From positions 21,897 through 85,896 of the forward strand of contig VXMO01000057.1 of NCBI GenBank assembly GCA_009841045.1: a DNA stretch of 64,000 nt. Direction: 5' to 3'. The translations under genes and the position numbers were made by a program. The DNA comes from Dehalococcoidia bacterium (GTDB lineage Bacteria > Chloroflexota > Dehalococcoidia > UBA6926). Shown piece after piece: positions 15,924-25,300 of this stretch; the stretch's first letter is position 1; each line of letters starts with the position of its first letter. A model generated the notes under the pieces. It saw only the letters and a list, made by a program, of their open reading frames with translations, did no database searches and had not been told where the DNA came from.

Positions 15924-17948
15924 ATGACAGTTTCTGCTGAAAGCGCGGCGACACAAACCCTCAGCCTGCCGGAAGAACTCATTCTGATTCTCCTCAATGA
16001 GGAGGACGGCTACTTTCACCAGGTGCCCGGCTGGAACCTGAACTGCGTGGTCATTGGCGCGGCTCTTGCGGAACTTTCTCTCCGGGGTCGCGTAGATACC
16101 GACATTGAGTCGCTCATCCTCGTCGACAAGACGGATACGGGCGACATTGCCCTCGATACCGTGCTTGATGAACTTGCCTCCGAAACTGAGCAGCGAAGCA
16201 CGACATATTGGATTGAGCGCCTCGCTCCGCTTGCAGAAACCATCATTGATGACACGCTTGCCCGTCTGGTGCGCATAGGTATCCTCCAACACCATGACGG
16301 CGATTTCTGGACGATGGCCCGCACATCGCGTGGCGTCGAATTTGGCGGCGGCGAGTGGAGAGACACGGCGGCCGAGTTCGTCAGGAACCGAATCGTCAGG
16401 GTCATTTTCAGCAATGAGATCCCTGAGCCGAGGGACATTATCCTCATCTGCCTCGTCAACACGTGTGACGTGTTTCGCTTCATCTTCCCCATTGAAGAGG
16501 AGGAGGAAGAGCGGATAGCGCAGATCTCCAGGATGGACGTCATTGGGCGATCTATCGCGGAGGCCGTTTCCCAGAACCTTGCCGGCCCTCTGTTGCGCCG
16601 TTCGGGGCTGGCCAAGAGGATACCGACCGTTCCGCTTCGGAAGCTGCTGTTCAACAAGCACCTAAGGAGCGGGAACATTCCGGCGTTGTTTGGAGAGCTG
16701 GCTGAGAATTATGGCCCTGTGTTCCAGATTAAACCCCCATTTGTGAAACCGCTGGTGTTCCTGGCGGGGGCCGCCACAAACAGGTGGGCGCATCGACAAG
16801 GGCGCATGTACCTGCGAGCCAGGGACTACTTCCATGGCTTTGAGAAGGAATATGGAGCGGCCGGTGTGCTGCCCTCACTGGACGGCGCGGATCACTTCCG
16901 CTTGCGGAAATCCCTGCAGCCCGCATATTCCCGCACCCGGCTTGAGGGTCAACTAGACAAGGTCTATGACAACGCGCGGGCGTTCATGTCGGACTGGAAA
17001 GTTGGGGACTCCCTGCCGGCAGCAGCAACGTCCCGAATGATGATCAATGCCCAGATTTCGCCACTCTTCGTGGGTGTCGATTCGCAGGATCTCATTGCTG
17101 ATCTTGCGACATACAAGGAACGGGTCCTCAGCGTTCACATCATCAAGGTCATGCCCAAGTTCATGCTGAAGACGCCGGGCATGAGGCGGCGAGCGAAGCT
17201 TGTTGACTTGCTGTTGGAGCGAGTACAGGGTGTGCATACCCCGGCGCAACGGGCGGGACAACCACGTGACCTCGTGGATGATTATCTCAGTCTCCACGTG
17301 AGTGATCCGCAGTTCTTGCCGGAATCCAATCTGCGTTTCGTCTTTACCGTGGCCCTGGTCGCCAGCGTTTATCTCGGCGACATGATGAGCTTCTGCCTCT
17401 ACGCCATGGCAACGAAGCCGGAAATGCATGCAGAGATTCGGCGGGAGGCTGATGCCCTGTTCGCAAACGGCGATCCCAAAGGCGACGACATTACTCCCGA
17501 AACCATCAATATCACCCATCGATTCATCATGGAATGCATGCGGCTCTATCCCATCGTTCCAATGTCGGTCCGCAACGTGATGAATACCTGTGTGGTTGAA
17601 GGATTCGAACTCCCCGTCGGAACGCGCGTGCATGTTGCGCAGAGCGCTGCGCATTACATGGACGAGGTCTTTCCGGAGGCGACCACGTTCGATATAGACC
17701 GCTACCTGCCGCCCCGCAATGAACACCATAGCCCCGGCTACGCGCCGTTCGGTCTGGGCACACACACCTGCCTGGGGAATCGGTGGATGGAGCTGCAGCT
17801 AACGCTCAACTTGCTGATGATTGCGCGCCACTTCACCTTTGATGTCTCCCCGGCGAAGTTCAAGGACAACCTGAAGATCAACGCGCTTCCGTCACTGAAA
17901 CCGCATAAGAAGCTCAAGCTTGTTGTGACGGAGAGACGCGAACTCTAG
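15924..17948 (+). CDS. GPP34 (GOLPH3-like)-cytochrome P450 fusion
   Basis: A 674-residue two-domain protein. Residues about 12-215 match the GPP34/GOLPH3 fold: SLPEELILILLNEEDG, ALAELSLRGRVDTD and DDTLARLVRIGIL. In eukaryotes this family binds phosphoinositide membranes. Residues about 250-674 are a cytochrome P450. The K-helix ExxR is ECMR. The PERF region is FDIDRYLPPRN. The heme loop FGLGTHTCLG has the proximal Cys at residue 616. The usual I-helix acid-threonine pair is not evident (VASVYLGDMMSF stands there). A plausible role is a membrane-associated monooxygenase or related heme enzyme. Its stop overlaps the stop of the convergent RND gene by 4 nt. Substrate unknown. Confidence 0.88.
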   Translation: MTVSAESAATQTLSLPEELILILLNEEDGYFHQVPGWNLNCVVIGAALAELSLRGRVDTDIESLILVDKTDTGDIALDTVLDELASETEQRSTTYWIERLAPLAETIIDDTLARLVRIGILQHHDGDFWTMARTSRGVEFGGGEWRDTAAEFVRNRIVRVIFSNEIPEPRDIILICLVNTCDVFRFIFPIEEEEEERIAQISRMDVIGRSIAEAVSQNLAGPLLRRSGLAKRIPTVPLRKLLFNKHLRSGNIPALFGELAENYGPVFQIKPPFVKPLVFLAGAATNRWAHRQGRMYLRARDYFHGFEKEYGAAGVLPSLDGADHFRLRKSLQPAYSRTRLEGQLDKVYDNARAFMSDWKVGDSLPAAATSRMMINAQISPLFVGVDSQDLIADLATYKERVLSVHIIKVMPKFMLKTPGMRRRAKLVDLLLERVQGVHTPAQRAGQPRDLVDDYLSLHVSDPQFLPESNLRFVFTVALVASVYLGDMMSFCLYAMATKPEMHAEIRREADALFANGDPKGDDITPETINITHRFIMECMRLYPIVPMSVRNVMNTCVVEGFELPVGTRVHVAQSAAHYMDEVFPEATTFDIDRYLPPRNEHHSPGYAPFGLGTHTCLGNRWMELQLTLNLLMIARHFTFDVSPAKFKDNLKINALPSLKPHKKLKLVVTERREL

Positions 17949-20419
17949 GCTCCCGCCTCGTGGCGGCGGTGGGTCGCGTCGATTTCCTCATCCAGTTCGT
18001 CCCATATCCTCTCGAGTTGGGAGCGCAGCCTCATATTCTGGAACGATCCCCAAACCACCATGGCGGGAAGCACCAGCACGACTGAGACGATCAGGGAATA
18101 GAGGATCGTGATGGTCGCCGTAATGCCGAACTGCACGGATGCGGTAAGCGGCGCGGCTATAAGCACACCGAATCCCAGCGCCGTGGTCATTGCAGAACCC
18201 AAGAGCGCCGAGCCCGTCGTCGACAAGGTTCGGATCGCCGCCTGTTCCGGGTTCCGCATTTGGGCATATTCCTCCCGATAACGGTGAATGATGTGGATTG
18301 TGTAATCCACGCCGATTCCGATTGATAACGCCGTGATGATGGACGTGATGAGGGAATAGGGGATCCCCAGCAGCCACATGGTGCCCAGCACGCAGATCAG
18401 GACGAATACGATTGGAACCACTGCGATGATGGCAAGCGCGGGCTGCCGCACCGTAATCCAGAAGAAGATTGCCAGGATGGTCAGAGCTACGGCGACCGTT
18501 GTTCCGATCGATTCTGATTGTCCACTTGTGATTTGATTGCCGACCTCCTGGGAGACGATGGCCAACGACGTCACGATGATCTTGTCGTCTTCGCCGAGCC
18601 ATAGACCTTCGAGTTCCGGCTGGAGAGTCCTCAACTGTTTCACGTCTTCGTTGAAGATGGGGAACTGGAGCAGCATCAGGTCCTCACCGTTCGGGTTGTT
18701 GACGAGGAATCCCGAAAGGTCCGGTTCTCTGAGCAGAAGTTGGTCAATGAACTCTTGCATCAGAACGGGATCGAGCTCCACGCCGGGGGACGCTTGCTCA
18801 AAGAGCGCCGCTAATTCCGGATCGTACTTGTCGCCGGGTTGGCCGCTGTCGTGCGTCCAGTCATCGACAAGGTCTTCAAGTGACCTCTGCACCGGGCCTG
18901 CGGCAGCGGCAGGACGCGTCTGCTCGTTCTCAAACGGAGTTGTCAGATCATGAAGATTCAGGAGCGTCCGGCTGTCGGTAGCTTCCGCCCGCACAAGCAG
19001 ACTGGCCAACTCCGTTGAGCCGCCCACAGCCGTGTCGAGCGTTTCCAGGTCCGCCAAAACGGCGCCGTTATTGGGCAGAACGTCACGGACACTGAATTCT
19101 GATTCCAGGTTCGTCGCGAAATATCCTAGGACGGCTGTGACAGCGAGGACGCTAATGATGTATGGAGCGGGCCGCCGTGTGACTTCCCTGCCCATAAACT
19201 CCGCGATTCGCGTGACGCCCGGCAATGCGTTCGAAACGGGGCGCGGCTGTCTCAGGGATCCTCGCGATTCTCGGCGGGCATCGATAATTGTCCGACCGGC
19301 CGGAAGCAATGTCAGCATGACGATGAGGCTCAGTCCGACTCCCAGTCCGGCGACGATGCCAAAGTCGCCAATGACCTCAATCGGCGAGAAGCGTGAAGCA
19401 AACATACCTGCCATCGTTGTGACGGCGGCCAGCGTGAGTGGGATTGTGACGTTCCGCAGCCCGATGCGCACCGCCTGTCTGACAGACTCGCCCTCAAGCC
19501 GCTGCTCCCTGTAGTGCGAGACGGACTGAATCGCATAGTCAACAGTGAGGCTGATGATGATCACGGGAACCAGCGCCGTGAGCGAGCTGGGCGGGCCTAT
19601 AAACCCCAGCGCCGACGGCCCAAGCCATCCCTCCATGCCGACAATCCACGTGATGGAGATGACGAGTCCCGCCAGCGAGAGCAGCATGTCCGCGGGAGAG
19701 CGAGTAAAAACAAGGAGCAGTACGGCGATAAGCACCAACGCCAGCATCATCAGGGGAGCCATCCCCTCTTCAGTCGCCTTCTCGTATTCGGCAACGATGA
19801 TTTCCGGTGAAAGCGATCTGGCGCTTAGTGGGCCTTCAGATTCCATTGCCAGTTCGTTGATTCGCGTCTCGGCGATGAGGACTCTATCGTCCCCGGTATT
19901 AACCAACTGGAAACTACCGACGGCAATCTGGGTCCCGTCCACATCGGTTCCGGTAACCGCGCCGAGGGTCTCGCCGATGCCAGGAGCGTTTCGCACGGAG
20001 TCAATCTGCGCCTGTGTGACAGTCCGCAGATCACTTACTTGCAGAACCGCCTTGAACAGAGAGGAGGGCGCGAAGAGCGGATCCACGGGCGTCAATATAT
20101 CGCCAATATCCGGGTGGCTCGCGATGTCGGCAAGCAGGGCATCCATCTGGACGAGTCCATCCGGCGTAAGCGCTTCCCCGCGGAATATGATGTTGCCGGC
20201 GATAAGCTCGCCCGAATCTCCGAAATGCTGCTCGATATCTTCTGCCGCGTCGCCCAGCGGGTGACCCGGTGGAAGGAAAGCAAGGCTGGCGCCTTCGGTT
20301 GGAGGCTCGCGATACGTCGCGCCGTAGCCCAGCGCAACCGTCAGCACAAGGAGCAAGGCGATGGTAATCCATGGCCGCGCAGTCACAACCCGACTGAAAG
20401 TGCCAATCACCATATTCAT
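17945..20419 (-). CDS. MMPL/RND-superfamily lipid or hydrophobe exporter
   Basis: An 824-residue protein with the duplicated RND/MMPL layout. TM1 (ITIALLLVLTVALGYG) leads to a large extracytoplasmic loop to about residue 225, then five helices. This is repeated with a helix near residue 420, a second loop, and a final five-helix block (ALAIIAVVPIVFVLICVLG through ITILYSLIVSVVLVLPAMV). SLTVDYAIQ and SIGIGVDYTIHII are the conserved TM4/TM10 segments with proton-relay Asp. Such single-chain transporters export lipids or hydrophobic compounds. It is the last gene of a minus-strand run after the Rieske oxygenase (34 nt apart) and MFS genes. Substrate inferred as lipid-like from context. Confidence 0.88.
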   Translation of the reverse strand: MNMVIGTFSRVVTARPWITIALLLVLTVALGYGATYREPPTEGASLAFLPPGHPLGDAAEDIEQHFGDSGELIAGNIIFRGEALTPDGLVQMDALLADIASHPDIGDILTPVDPLFAPSSLFKAVLQVSDLRTVTQAQIDSVRNAPGIGETLGAVTGTDVDGTQIAVGSFQLVNTGDDRVLIAETRINELAMESEGPLSARSLSPEIIVAEYEKATEEGMAPLMMLALVLIAVLLLVFTRSPADMLLSLAGLVISITWIVGMEGWLGPSALGFIGPPSSLTALVPVIIISLTVDYAIQSVSHYREQRLEGESVRQAVRIGLRNVTIPLTLAAVTTMAGMFASRFSPIEVIGDFGIVAGLGVGLSLIVMLTLLPAGRTIIDARRESRGSLRQPRPVSNALPGVTRIAEFMGREVTRRPAPYIISVLAVTAVLGYFATNLESEFSVRDVLPNNGAVLADLETLDTAVGGSTELASLLVRAEATDSRTLLNLHDLTTPFENEQTRPAAAAGPVQRSLEDLVDDWTHDSGQPGDKYDPELAALFEQASPGVELDPVLMQEFIDQLLLREPDLSGFLVNNPNGEDLMLLQFPIFNEDVKQLRTLQPELEGLWLGEDDKIIVTSLAIVSQEVGNQITSGQSESIGTTVAVALTILAIFFWITVRQPALAIIAVVPIVFVLICVLGTMWLLGIPYSLITSIITALSIGIGVDYTIHIIHRYREEYAQMRNPEQAAIRTLSTTGSALLGSAMTTALGFGVLIAAPLTASVQFGITATITILYSLIVSVVLVLPAMVVWGSFQNMRLRSQLERIWDELDEEIDATHRRHEAGA

Positions 20420-20453
20420 GCGGTATATGCCCCCTCCCCGGGAGACTCAATAC

Positions 20454-21572
20454 TCAGATGCGTGTGGCCGATTGACTTGCGGCCGGAGTGACTGTCTGCT
20501 GTGCGGCCTCGCTTTCCGTTTCCGCCGATGCAGGTGTTGTTGCCTTCGTATTAGGGTAAAACTGCGCGCAATACCGGCGAAAGGGCATGATGTCCCCGTC
20601 AAGCCTGAACAGGCGCGGCCGTGAGCGGTACTTCTTGCGGTTCCAGATGATGACGTCCTTCTTAACATCTTGTATCTGGTTGGCTGCGATGAACTTGTTC
20701 ATAAGGGGGGCGCGGAACTTCTTCGGCAGGAATCCCAAACCCATCACGAACCGTTTGGGGTTTGTGATTTCCTTAACCTGTGAGAACAGCGTCATCTCTA
20801 TGTTGGTGCCATCGATTGGCGTCGCAAGAACCCATAGCCGCAGATCCATTCCTATGGAGCGCTCGCGGATTTCGACGTATGACACCCCCAAGCCGTACAC
20901 AAACGTCGCCGCGGATATGTCAAAGGTTATGCGTCCCAGTTTCGTGATTGGCTTTGTAGTCTGGAACTCAAACCGGCTCTCAAGTCGATGGCCCTCAATC
21001 ACCAGAGGGGCGGTACGGCTTACGTCGCCAAAACCATGCACGTAATTCAGGTGAGAATAGTCGACGGAGTTCTCGGTTGTTTCCTGCGGATGGCCGGCGA
21101 ATTTGACACTTCTGCGTTCGAGAGAACTCCAGCCTTCATTGTCCTCCGTTTCGTCGGGCATCGGCCATTGCGGAGGGCGCCGGTCGATCCCCCACCATCC
21201 GAAGATCAGGCCCATGCGCTCCTGTGTCTCGAACAGACGCAGCCGGGCGGTTGGAGGGGGATTGGTGTACGGGGTGGAGATGCATTGGCCGGTTGCATCG
21301 TACGCAAACCCGTGAAAGGGGCACACCAGCTGCCCATCAACCACTCGTCCGCCGACCTCAGGTGACAGGTTCGCCCCCAAGTGTGGGCAATGGGCTTCGG
21401 CAACACAGATTTGTCCGTGGTCGTCGATCCAGGCGATGATTTCCTCGCCCATCCACGTTTGGCTGACCAGTTTGGCTTTTTCGATGGCCTGGCGGGTTTC
21501 GATGAAATACCAGCCCTCAGGGAACGGCGGCAGTGGAACATCCTCCAGTTCCGTAAGCTGTGTGGTCGTCAT
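20454..21572 (-). CDS. Rieske non-heme iron oxygenase
   Basis: A 372-residue oxygenase of the ring-hydroxylating family. The Rieske [2Fe-2S] ligands are CPHLG and CPFHGFAYD (Cys-x-His and Cys-x2-His, about residues 62-87). The catalytic mononuclear iron site is the DYSHLNYVHGFGD segment (about 170-182) with two His. Length and architecture resemble 3-ketosteroid hydroxylase or cholesterol-desaturase-type oxygenases, which act on sterols, but aromatic or other substrates are possible. A separate ferredoxin reductase is needed and none is in the window. It sits between the MFS and MMPL exporters in a minus-strand cluster. The Ala/Thr/Ser-rich C-terminus is probably disordered. Confidence 0.88.
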   Translation of the reverse strand: MTTTQLTELEDVPLPPFPEGWYFIETRQAIEKAKLVSQTWMGEEIIAWIDDHGQICVAEAHCPHLGANLSPEVGGRVVDGQLVCPFHGFAYDATGQCISTPYTNPPPTARLRLFETQERMGLIFGWWGIDRRPPQWPMPDETEDNEGWSSLERRSVKFAGHPQETTENSVDYSHLNYVHGFGDVSRTAPLVIEGHRLESRFEFQTTKPITKLGRITFDISAATFVYGLGVSYVEIRERSIGMDLRLWVLATPIDGTNIEMTLFSQVKEITNPKRFVMGLGFLPKKFRAPLMNKFIAANQIQDVKKDVIIWNRKKYRSRPRLFRLDGDIMPFRRYCAQFYPNTKATTPASAETESEAAQQTVTPAASQSATRI

Positions 21573-21681
21573 CTGCCATCACTCCCTATTGCATGTCTCA
21601 GGGTGACAACGGATCGGCCAAGACGCCCGTTTGAGAGGGGTAGGACGACACGCTCGCCCCCTAGCCAAAAGCATATTCACT

Positions 21682-23178
21682 CTACCACGTTGGCGCTGCG
21701 TCTGACGGTTGTCCCGCTTGCCGCTCCGTTTCATCAACGTCTGCAACCCTCATCAGGAGCGCAGGCAGAATCGCTAACAAAGAAACGAATCCTGCAATCA
21801 TGAACAAGTTTTGGAATACGGTCACGCCCGCCTCGAGCAGCGGCGCTTGCGTCTCTTCAAACGACGCGCCGATTGTCACATCGGCAGTCAGGCTGTAGAA
21901 CCGCTCGATTCCCCACGCGGACAGGGCCGAAAGCCCAAGCGCCATGCCAACCATGCGCGCTGCCGTGACCAGTGAGGCGGCTGCGCCCCAATAGTGGCTT
22001 GGCGCGGCGCTCAGGGCGGTGACGCTGATGGGAGGCAGGACCAAGCCGAATCCGATTCCGGACAGCACAAGGGGCGCGGTTAACCTGAACTCCTCCACTT
22101 GCGTCTCCCATCCGCTCATGAACAACAGGCCGACGCCGATAAAGGCGAGACCGGTGACTGTCACGGGAATAACGCCCGTCCACCGCAAGATGTAGCCGCC
22201 CACAACCGCTCCCGGCGGGATGGCCGCCGTGAGCCGTACCAGATGTAGCGCGCTTTCCCAGTCCTCCTTTTCCATCACCGTGTTCGCCATTAAGGGAACG
22301 GCAACCAACGCAATAACCAGCGAGATTCCCACCATGAACTGCGTCACGTTGGCGGACACGAACGCGCGTGATTTGTAGAGAAATGAGGCGAATAAAGGCT
22401 GCTCTGTGCGGCGCTCAAAGACAATGACGACGGCGACTAAGGCGACTCCCAGCGCGAGGATTGCGTAAGGCAGGATGGCATCAAATGAGAAGATTGCGCG
22501 CTGGGATAATCCGATCGCCACAGTGGTAAGCGCCGCGCCCACGGTTACCGCGCCCACGTAGTCCATTCGCGCCTGTGGGTTGGCCTGGTTGCGCAGGATA
22601 GCCATCAGCGCGATAAGCAGCAGGCTCTGCGGCACATCCAGCCAGAAGATGAATCGCCAGCCAACCCACTCGATCAAGGCTCCACCATACAGCGGCCCCA
22701 GTACGGAACCCGCCTCTGCCGATGCTGCCACGAGTCCAAGTGTGACGCCCCGATGCTTGGGCTCCACCGCCGCCACCGCCATCGCCAGACCAATGGGAAC
22801 AGTCGCGCCGCCGCCAACAGCCTGGATCACCCGCGCGGATACGATCCACGCGAAGTTGGGCGCGACGGCTACGAATGCAGATCCAACCGCAAAGATGAGC
22901 AGGGCGATCTGGAACATCCTTACACGCCCATACACATCTGAGAGTCGGCCCGCCAACGGCATGGCAACGGTGTAGCTGACCAGGTAGCCCGTGATGATCC
23001 ATGAAGCGGTGTCAAGATCGGTCAGTGGAATCTCAAGCTCCAGCATGACCGTCGGCAGCGCCGCCACAACCACCGTCTGGTCAAGCGCCGTTGAAAAGAC
23101 GCCAAGGCAGATGATTGTGATGATGGCGGTCTGGGAAGAACCGAGGGCCGAGAGGCGGGACCGGGCGCTATTCACCAT
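21682..23178 (-). CDS. DHA2-family MFS exporter (14 TM)
   Basis: A 498-residue major facilitator with 14 predicted helices, as in the DHA2 drug/lipid exporters. TM1 carries a family-typical acidic site (FSTALDQTVVVAALPTV). GRLSDVYGRVRM is MFS motif A, and RVIQAVGGGATVPIGLAM is motif C-like. It starts 8 nt after the LprG-like lipoprotein gene stops. That gene pair is the arrangement of mycobacterial lprG-Rv1410c, which exports triacylglycerides. The same role here is inferred from synteny. Confidence 0.88.
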   Translation of the reverse strand: MVNSARSRLSALGSSQTAIITIICLGVFSTALDQTVVVAALPTVMLELEIPLTDLDTASWIITGYLVSYTVAMPLAGRLSDVYGRVRMFQIALLIFAVGSAFVAVAPNFAWIVSARVIQAVGGGATVPIGLAMAVAAVEPKHRGVTLGLVAASAEAGSVLGPLYGGALIEWVGWRFIFWLDVPQSLLLIALMAILRNQANPQARMDYVGAVTVGAALTTVAIGLSQRAIFSFDAILPYAILALGVALVAVVIVFERRTEQPLFASFLYKSRAFVSANVTQFMVGISLVIALVAVPLMANTVMEKEDWESALHLVRLTAAIPPGAVVGGYILRWTGVIPVTVTGLAFIGVGLLFMSGWETQVEEFRLTAPLVLSGIGFGLVLPPISVTALSAAPSHYWGAAASLVTAARMVGMALGLSALSAWGIERFYSLTADVTIGASFEETQAPLLEAGVTVFQNLFMIAGFVSLLAILPALLMRVADVDETERQAGQPSDAAPTW

Positions 23179-23186
23179 CCGGTGGT

Positions 23187-23909
23187 CTAACCTGGGAGTT
23201 GAATGTCAACCGGTTCGTCGTATTCGGAGAGTATGATTAATCGGCTCGTGCCCGGCCCGTCGTCGTTGAACACGTTGCCCACTATCTTGATTTGCCGGAC
23301 GCTCTGGTCTTCCGCTCCGACCCAGACGGTGAGATCAATTGGATGGCCTGCATCCGCGGACGTGATGAGGTTTCCGAGGTCTTCAGAGACGAGATTCCCG
23401 TCAATCCTGATGGTCTCGATGCCGTTGACTGGCTCCCGTCCCGTGAGCTCAATGTTCTGGATCTTCGGCAGCAGATCGCTGAGCGTCATGCCCAAACCGA
23501 TGAAGTTAAACGGTACCTGGTCAAGCGGCAGGTCAGTCCACGGCGCGCCTGATGCGAACTGCATCATCGCCGAATCTCCCACCGCGATGATGCCGATCTC
23601 CAGGAATCCCAGGACGGGGGACTCCACATTTACGACCAAATCCGTGCGGTCCGGCGCCTGAACCTTCCCATCTACGCTCTTCAGTGTCTGTTCAAAGAAC
23701 TTCGCGCCGGATTCCATCTCATCGATCATCTGGAACCGCGCCGTTTGGAAAGAGAGAAGGTGCTCACTCGTGCGCTCAAGGACCTCCTCAAGCGTCAACT
23801 CAGGTTCGGGCGTTGGTGTAGTGGTCCCGCACCCGCCCGCGATAAGCAGCAGGCCAAGCGTCAACGCGGTGACTACCAACCCGCGGCGGATGATACCGAG
23901 ACGCTTCAT
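23187..23909 (-). CDS. LppX/LprG-like lipid-binding lipoprotein
   Basis: A 240-residue lipoprotein. ATG 23909 opens a basic n-region (MKRLGIIRRG), a hydrophobic helix and a lipobox-like LLIAGGC, followed by a Thr/Pro linker (TTTPTPEP). The mature part is about 210 residues of alternating strands (SFQTARFQMIDEM, APDRTDLVVNVES, ETIRIDGNLV, VWVGAEDQSVRQIKI), as in the LppX_LprAFG family of half-barrel lipid carriers. It directly precedes a DHA2 MFS gene, as lprG does in mycobacteria. It is divergent from ilvA; a longer upstream start lacks support because the signal peptide begins here. Confidence 0.8.
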   Translation of the reverse strand: MKRLGIIRRGLVVTALTLGLLLIAGGCGTTTPTPEPELTLEEVLERTSEHLLSFQTARFQMIDEMESGAKFFEQTLKSVDGKVQAPDRTDLVVNVESPVLGFLEIGIIAVGDSAMMQFASGAPWTDLPLDQVPFNFIGLGMTLSDLLPKIQNIELTGREPVNGIETIRIDGNLVSEDLGNLITSADAGHPIDLTVWVGAEDQSVRQIKIVGNVFNDDGPGTSRLIILSEYDEPVDIQLPG

Positions 23910-23992
23910 TGCCGTATCATAGCATTCGCAAAAAACCGGGCGATCCTTGCCATTTGCTCCGCTTGATATACTGCCGTCGTAGGTATCAAGGG

Positions 23993-25231
23993 ATGAAACC
24001 AACCGTAACTCTCCAGGACATCCACAAGGCGCAAAGCACCATCTTTCACCTAGTGCGCAGGACGCCAGCGATATCCGCGCATTCCCTGAGCGATTTGGCG
24101 GGCTGTGAACTTGTTTTCAAGGCCGAGAACCTGCAGAGAGCAGGCTCCTTCAAGGTCAGAGGCGCTTCAAACAGAATCGCTGCATTGAGCCCGAATCAAA
24201 AGGCCAGGGGCGTCATTACTGCCAGCGCAGGCAATCACGCGCAGGGAGTCGCTCTGGCGGCCGGCACTCAGGGCATACCCTGCACAGTTGTGATGCCAAT
24301 AGGGGCATCTCTTCCAAAGGTGGAGGCCACGCGCGGCTATGGCGCGACAGTTGTTCTTGCAGGCGATGACTTCGACCAGTCCAATGCTCATGCGCGGCAC
24401 ATCATGCGGGAGAACGATCTGACCTTTATCCATGCATTCGATGACCCGGCCATCATCGCGGGGCAAGGGACGATTGGGCTGGAGATACTCGACCAGGTGG
24501 ATGATCTCGATACGGTTGTCGTGCCGGTAGGCGGCGGAGGACTGATTTCCGGCATCGCTGTGGCGATAAAGGAAACCATGCCCAACGTCAGGGTGATTGG
24601 CGTGCAAGCCGCGGCATCCACGGCTGTTGTCGACTCGTACAAGGTCAACCGCAACTTTGCTGCAAGACAGGAGGCCACCGTCGCCGACGGCATTGCGGTT
24701 GGCACGCCCGGGGAGATTACCATCCCGCTGGTTAAGCGCTATGTGGATGACATGGTTGTGGTGGAAGAGGAAGAGATCACGCAGGCCATGCTACTCCTCC
24801 TGGAGAGGAGCAAGCTGCTTGTCGAAGGGGCCGGCGCGGTTGGCCTTGCTGCGGTGTTGGGAGAAAAGATCCAGAACGCCGGAAAGAAGGTCGCGGTGGT
24901 GCTCAGCGGGGGCAATGTTGATTCCCATCTCATCGCGCGCGTGGTTGAGCATGGACTGGCGCACGCGGGGCGCTACCTTGTGTTCAAGGTAATGGTGGAG
25001 GATCGTCCAGGCCAGTTGAATCGACTATTGAGCATCGTGTCCGAGAATGAGGTCAACGTGCTGGACATCGGGCATCTCAGGCATGCCCCGACGGTGCATA
25101 TGGGCCAAGTCGAGATTCAGCTGACACTTGAGACGAGGAACTCCGCTCACTCTGAGGAAGTACTGGCGAAGTTACGCGCCGCCGGTTACTCCCCTTACGA
25201 GAGCGAGTCCCGCGTCAGCTTCCTCGACTGA
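23993..25231 (+). CDS. ilvA: Threonine ammonia-lyase with ACT domain
   Basis: A 412-residue PLP enzyme converting threonine to 2-oxobutanoate, the entry to isoleucine synthesis or threonine catabolism. The Schiff-base Lys lies in the KAENLQRAGSFKVRGASNRI segment (about residues 48-67). The glycine loop is VGGGGLISG. The C-terminal about 75 residues are a single ACT domain (VEDRPGQLNRLLSIV, NVLDIGHLRH), as in the roughly 400-residue TdcB/IlvA type with one regulatory domain. It starts at ATG 23993 with AAGGG immediately upstream. No ilv neighbours are present. Confidence 0.93.
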   Translation: MKPTVTLQDIHKAQSTIFHLVRRTPAISAHSLSDLAGCELVFKAENLQRAGSFKVRGASNRIAALSPNQKARGVITASAGNHAQGVALAAGTQGIPCTVVMPIGASLPKVEATRGYGATVVLAGDDFDQSNAHARHIMRENDLTFIHAFDDPAIIAGQGTIGLEILDQVDDLDTVVVPVGGGGLISGIAVAIKETMPNVRVIGVQAAASTAVVDSYKVNRNFAARQEATVADGIAVGTPGEITIPLVKRYVDDMVVVEEEEITQAMLLLLERSKLLVEGAGAVGLAAVLGEKIQNAGKKVAVVLSGGNVDSHLIARVVEHGLAHAGRYLVFKVMVEDRPGQLNRLLSIVSENEVNVLDIGHLRHAPTVHMGQVEIQLTLETRNSAHSEEVLAKLRAAGYSPYESESRVSFLD

Positions 25232-25300
25232 GCGTTTGAAACCCTTGCCGTATGTTCGGAATCCAGATGTCCAAAGCCTGGCCGTGCTACGCGTCTCTCG

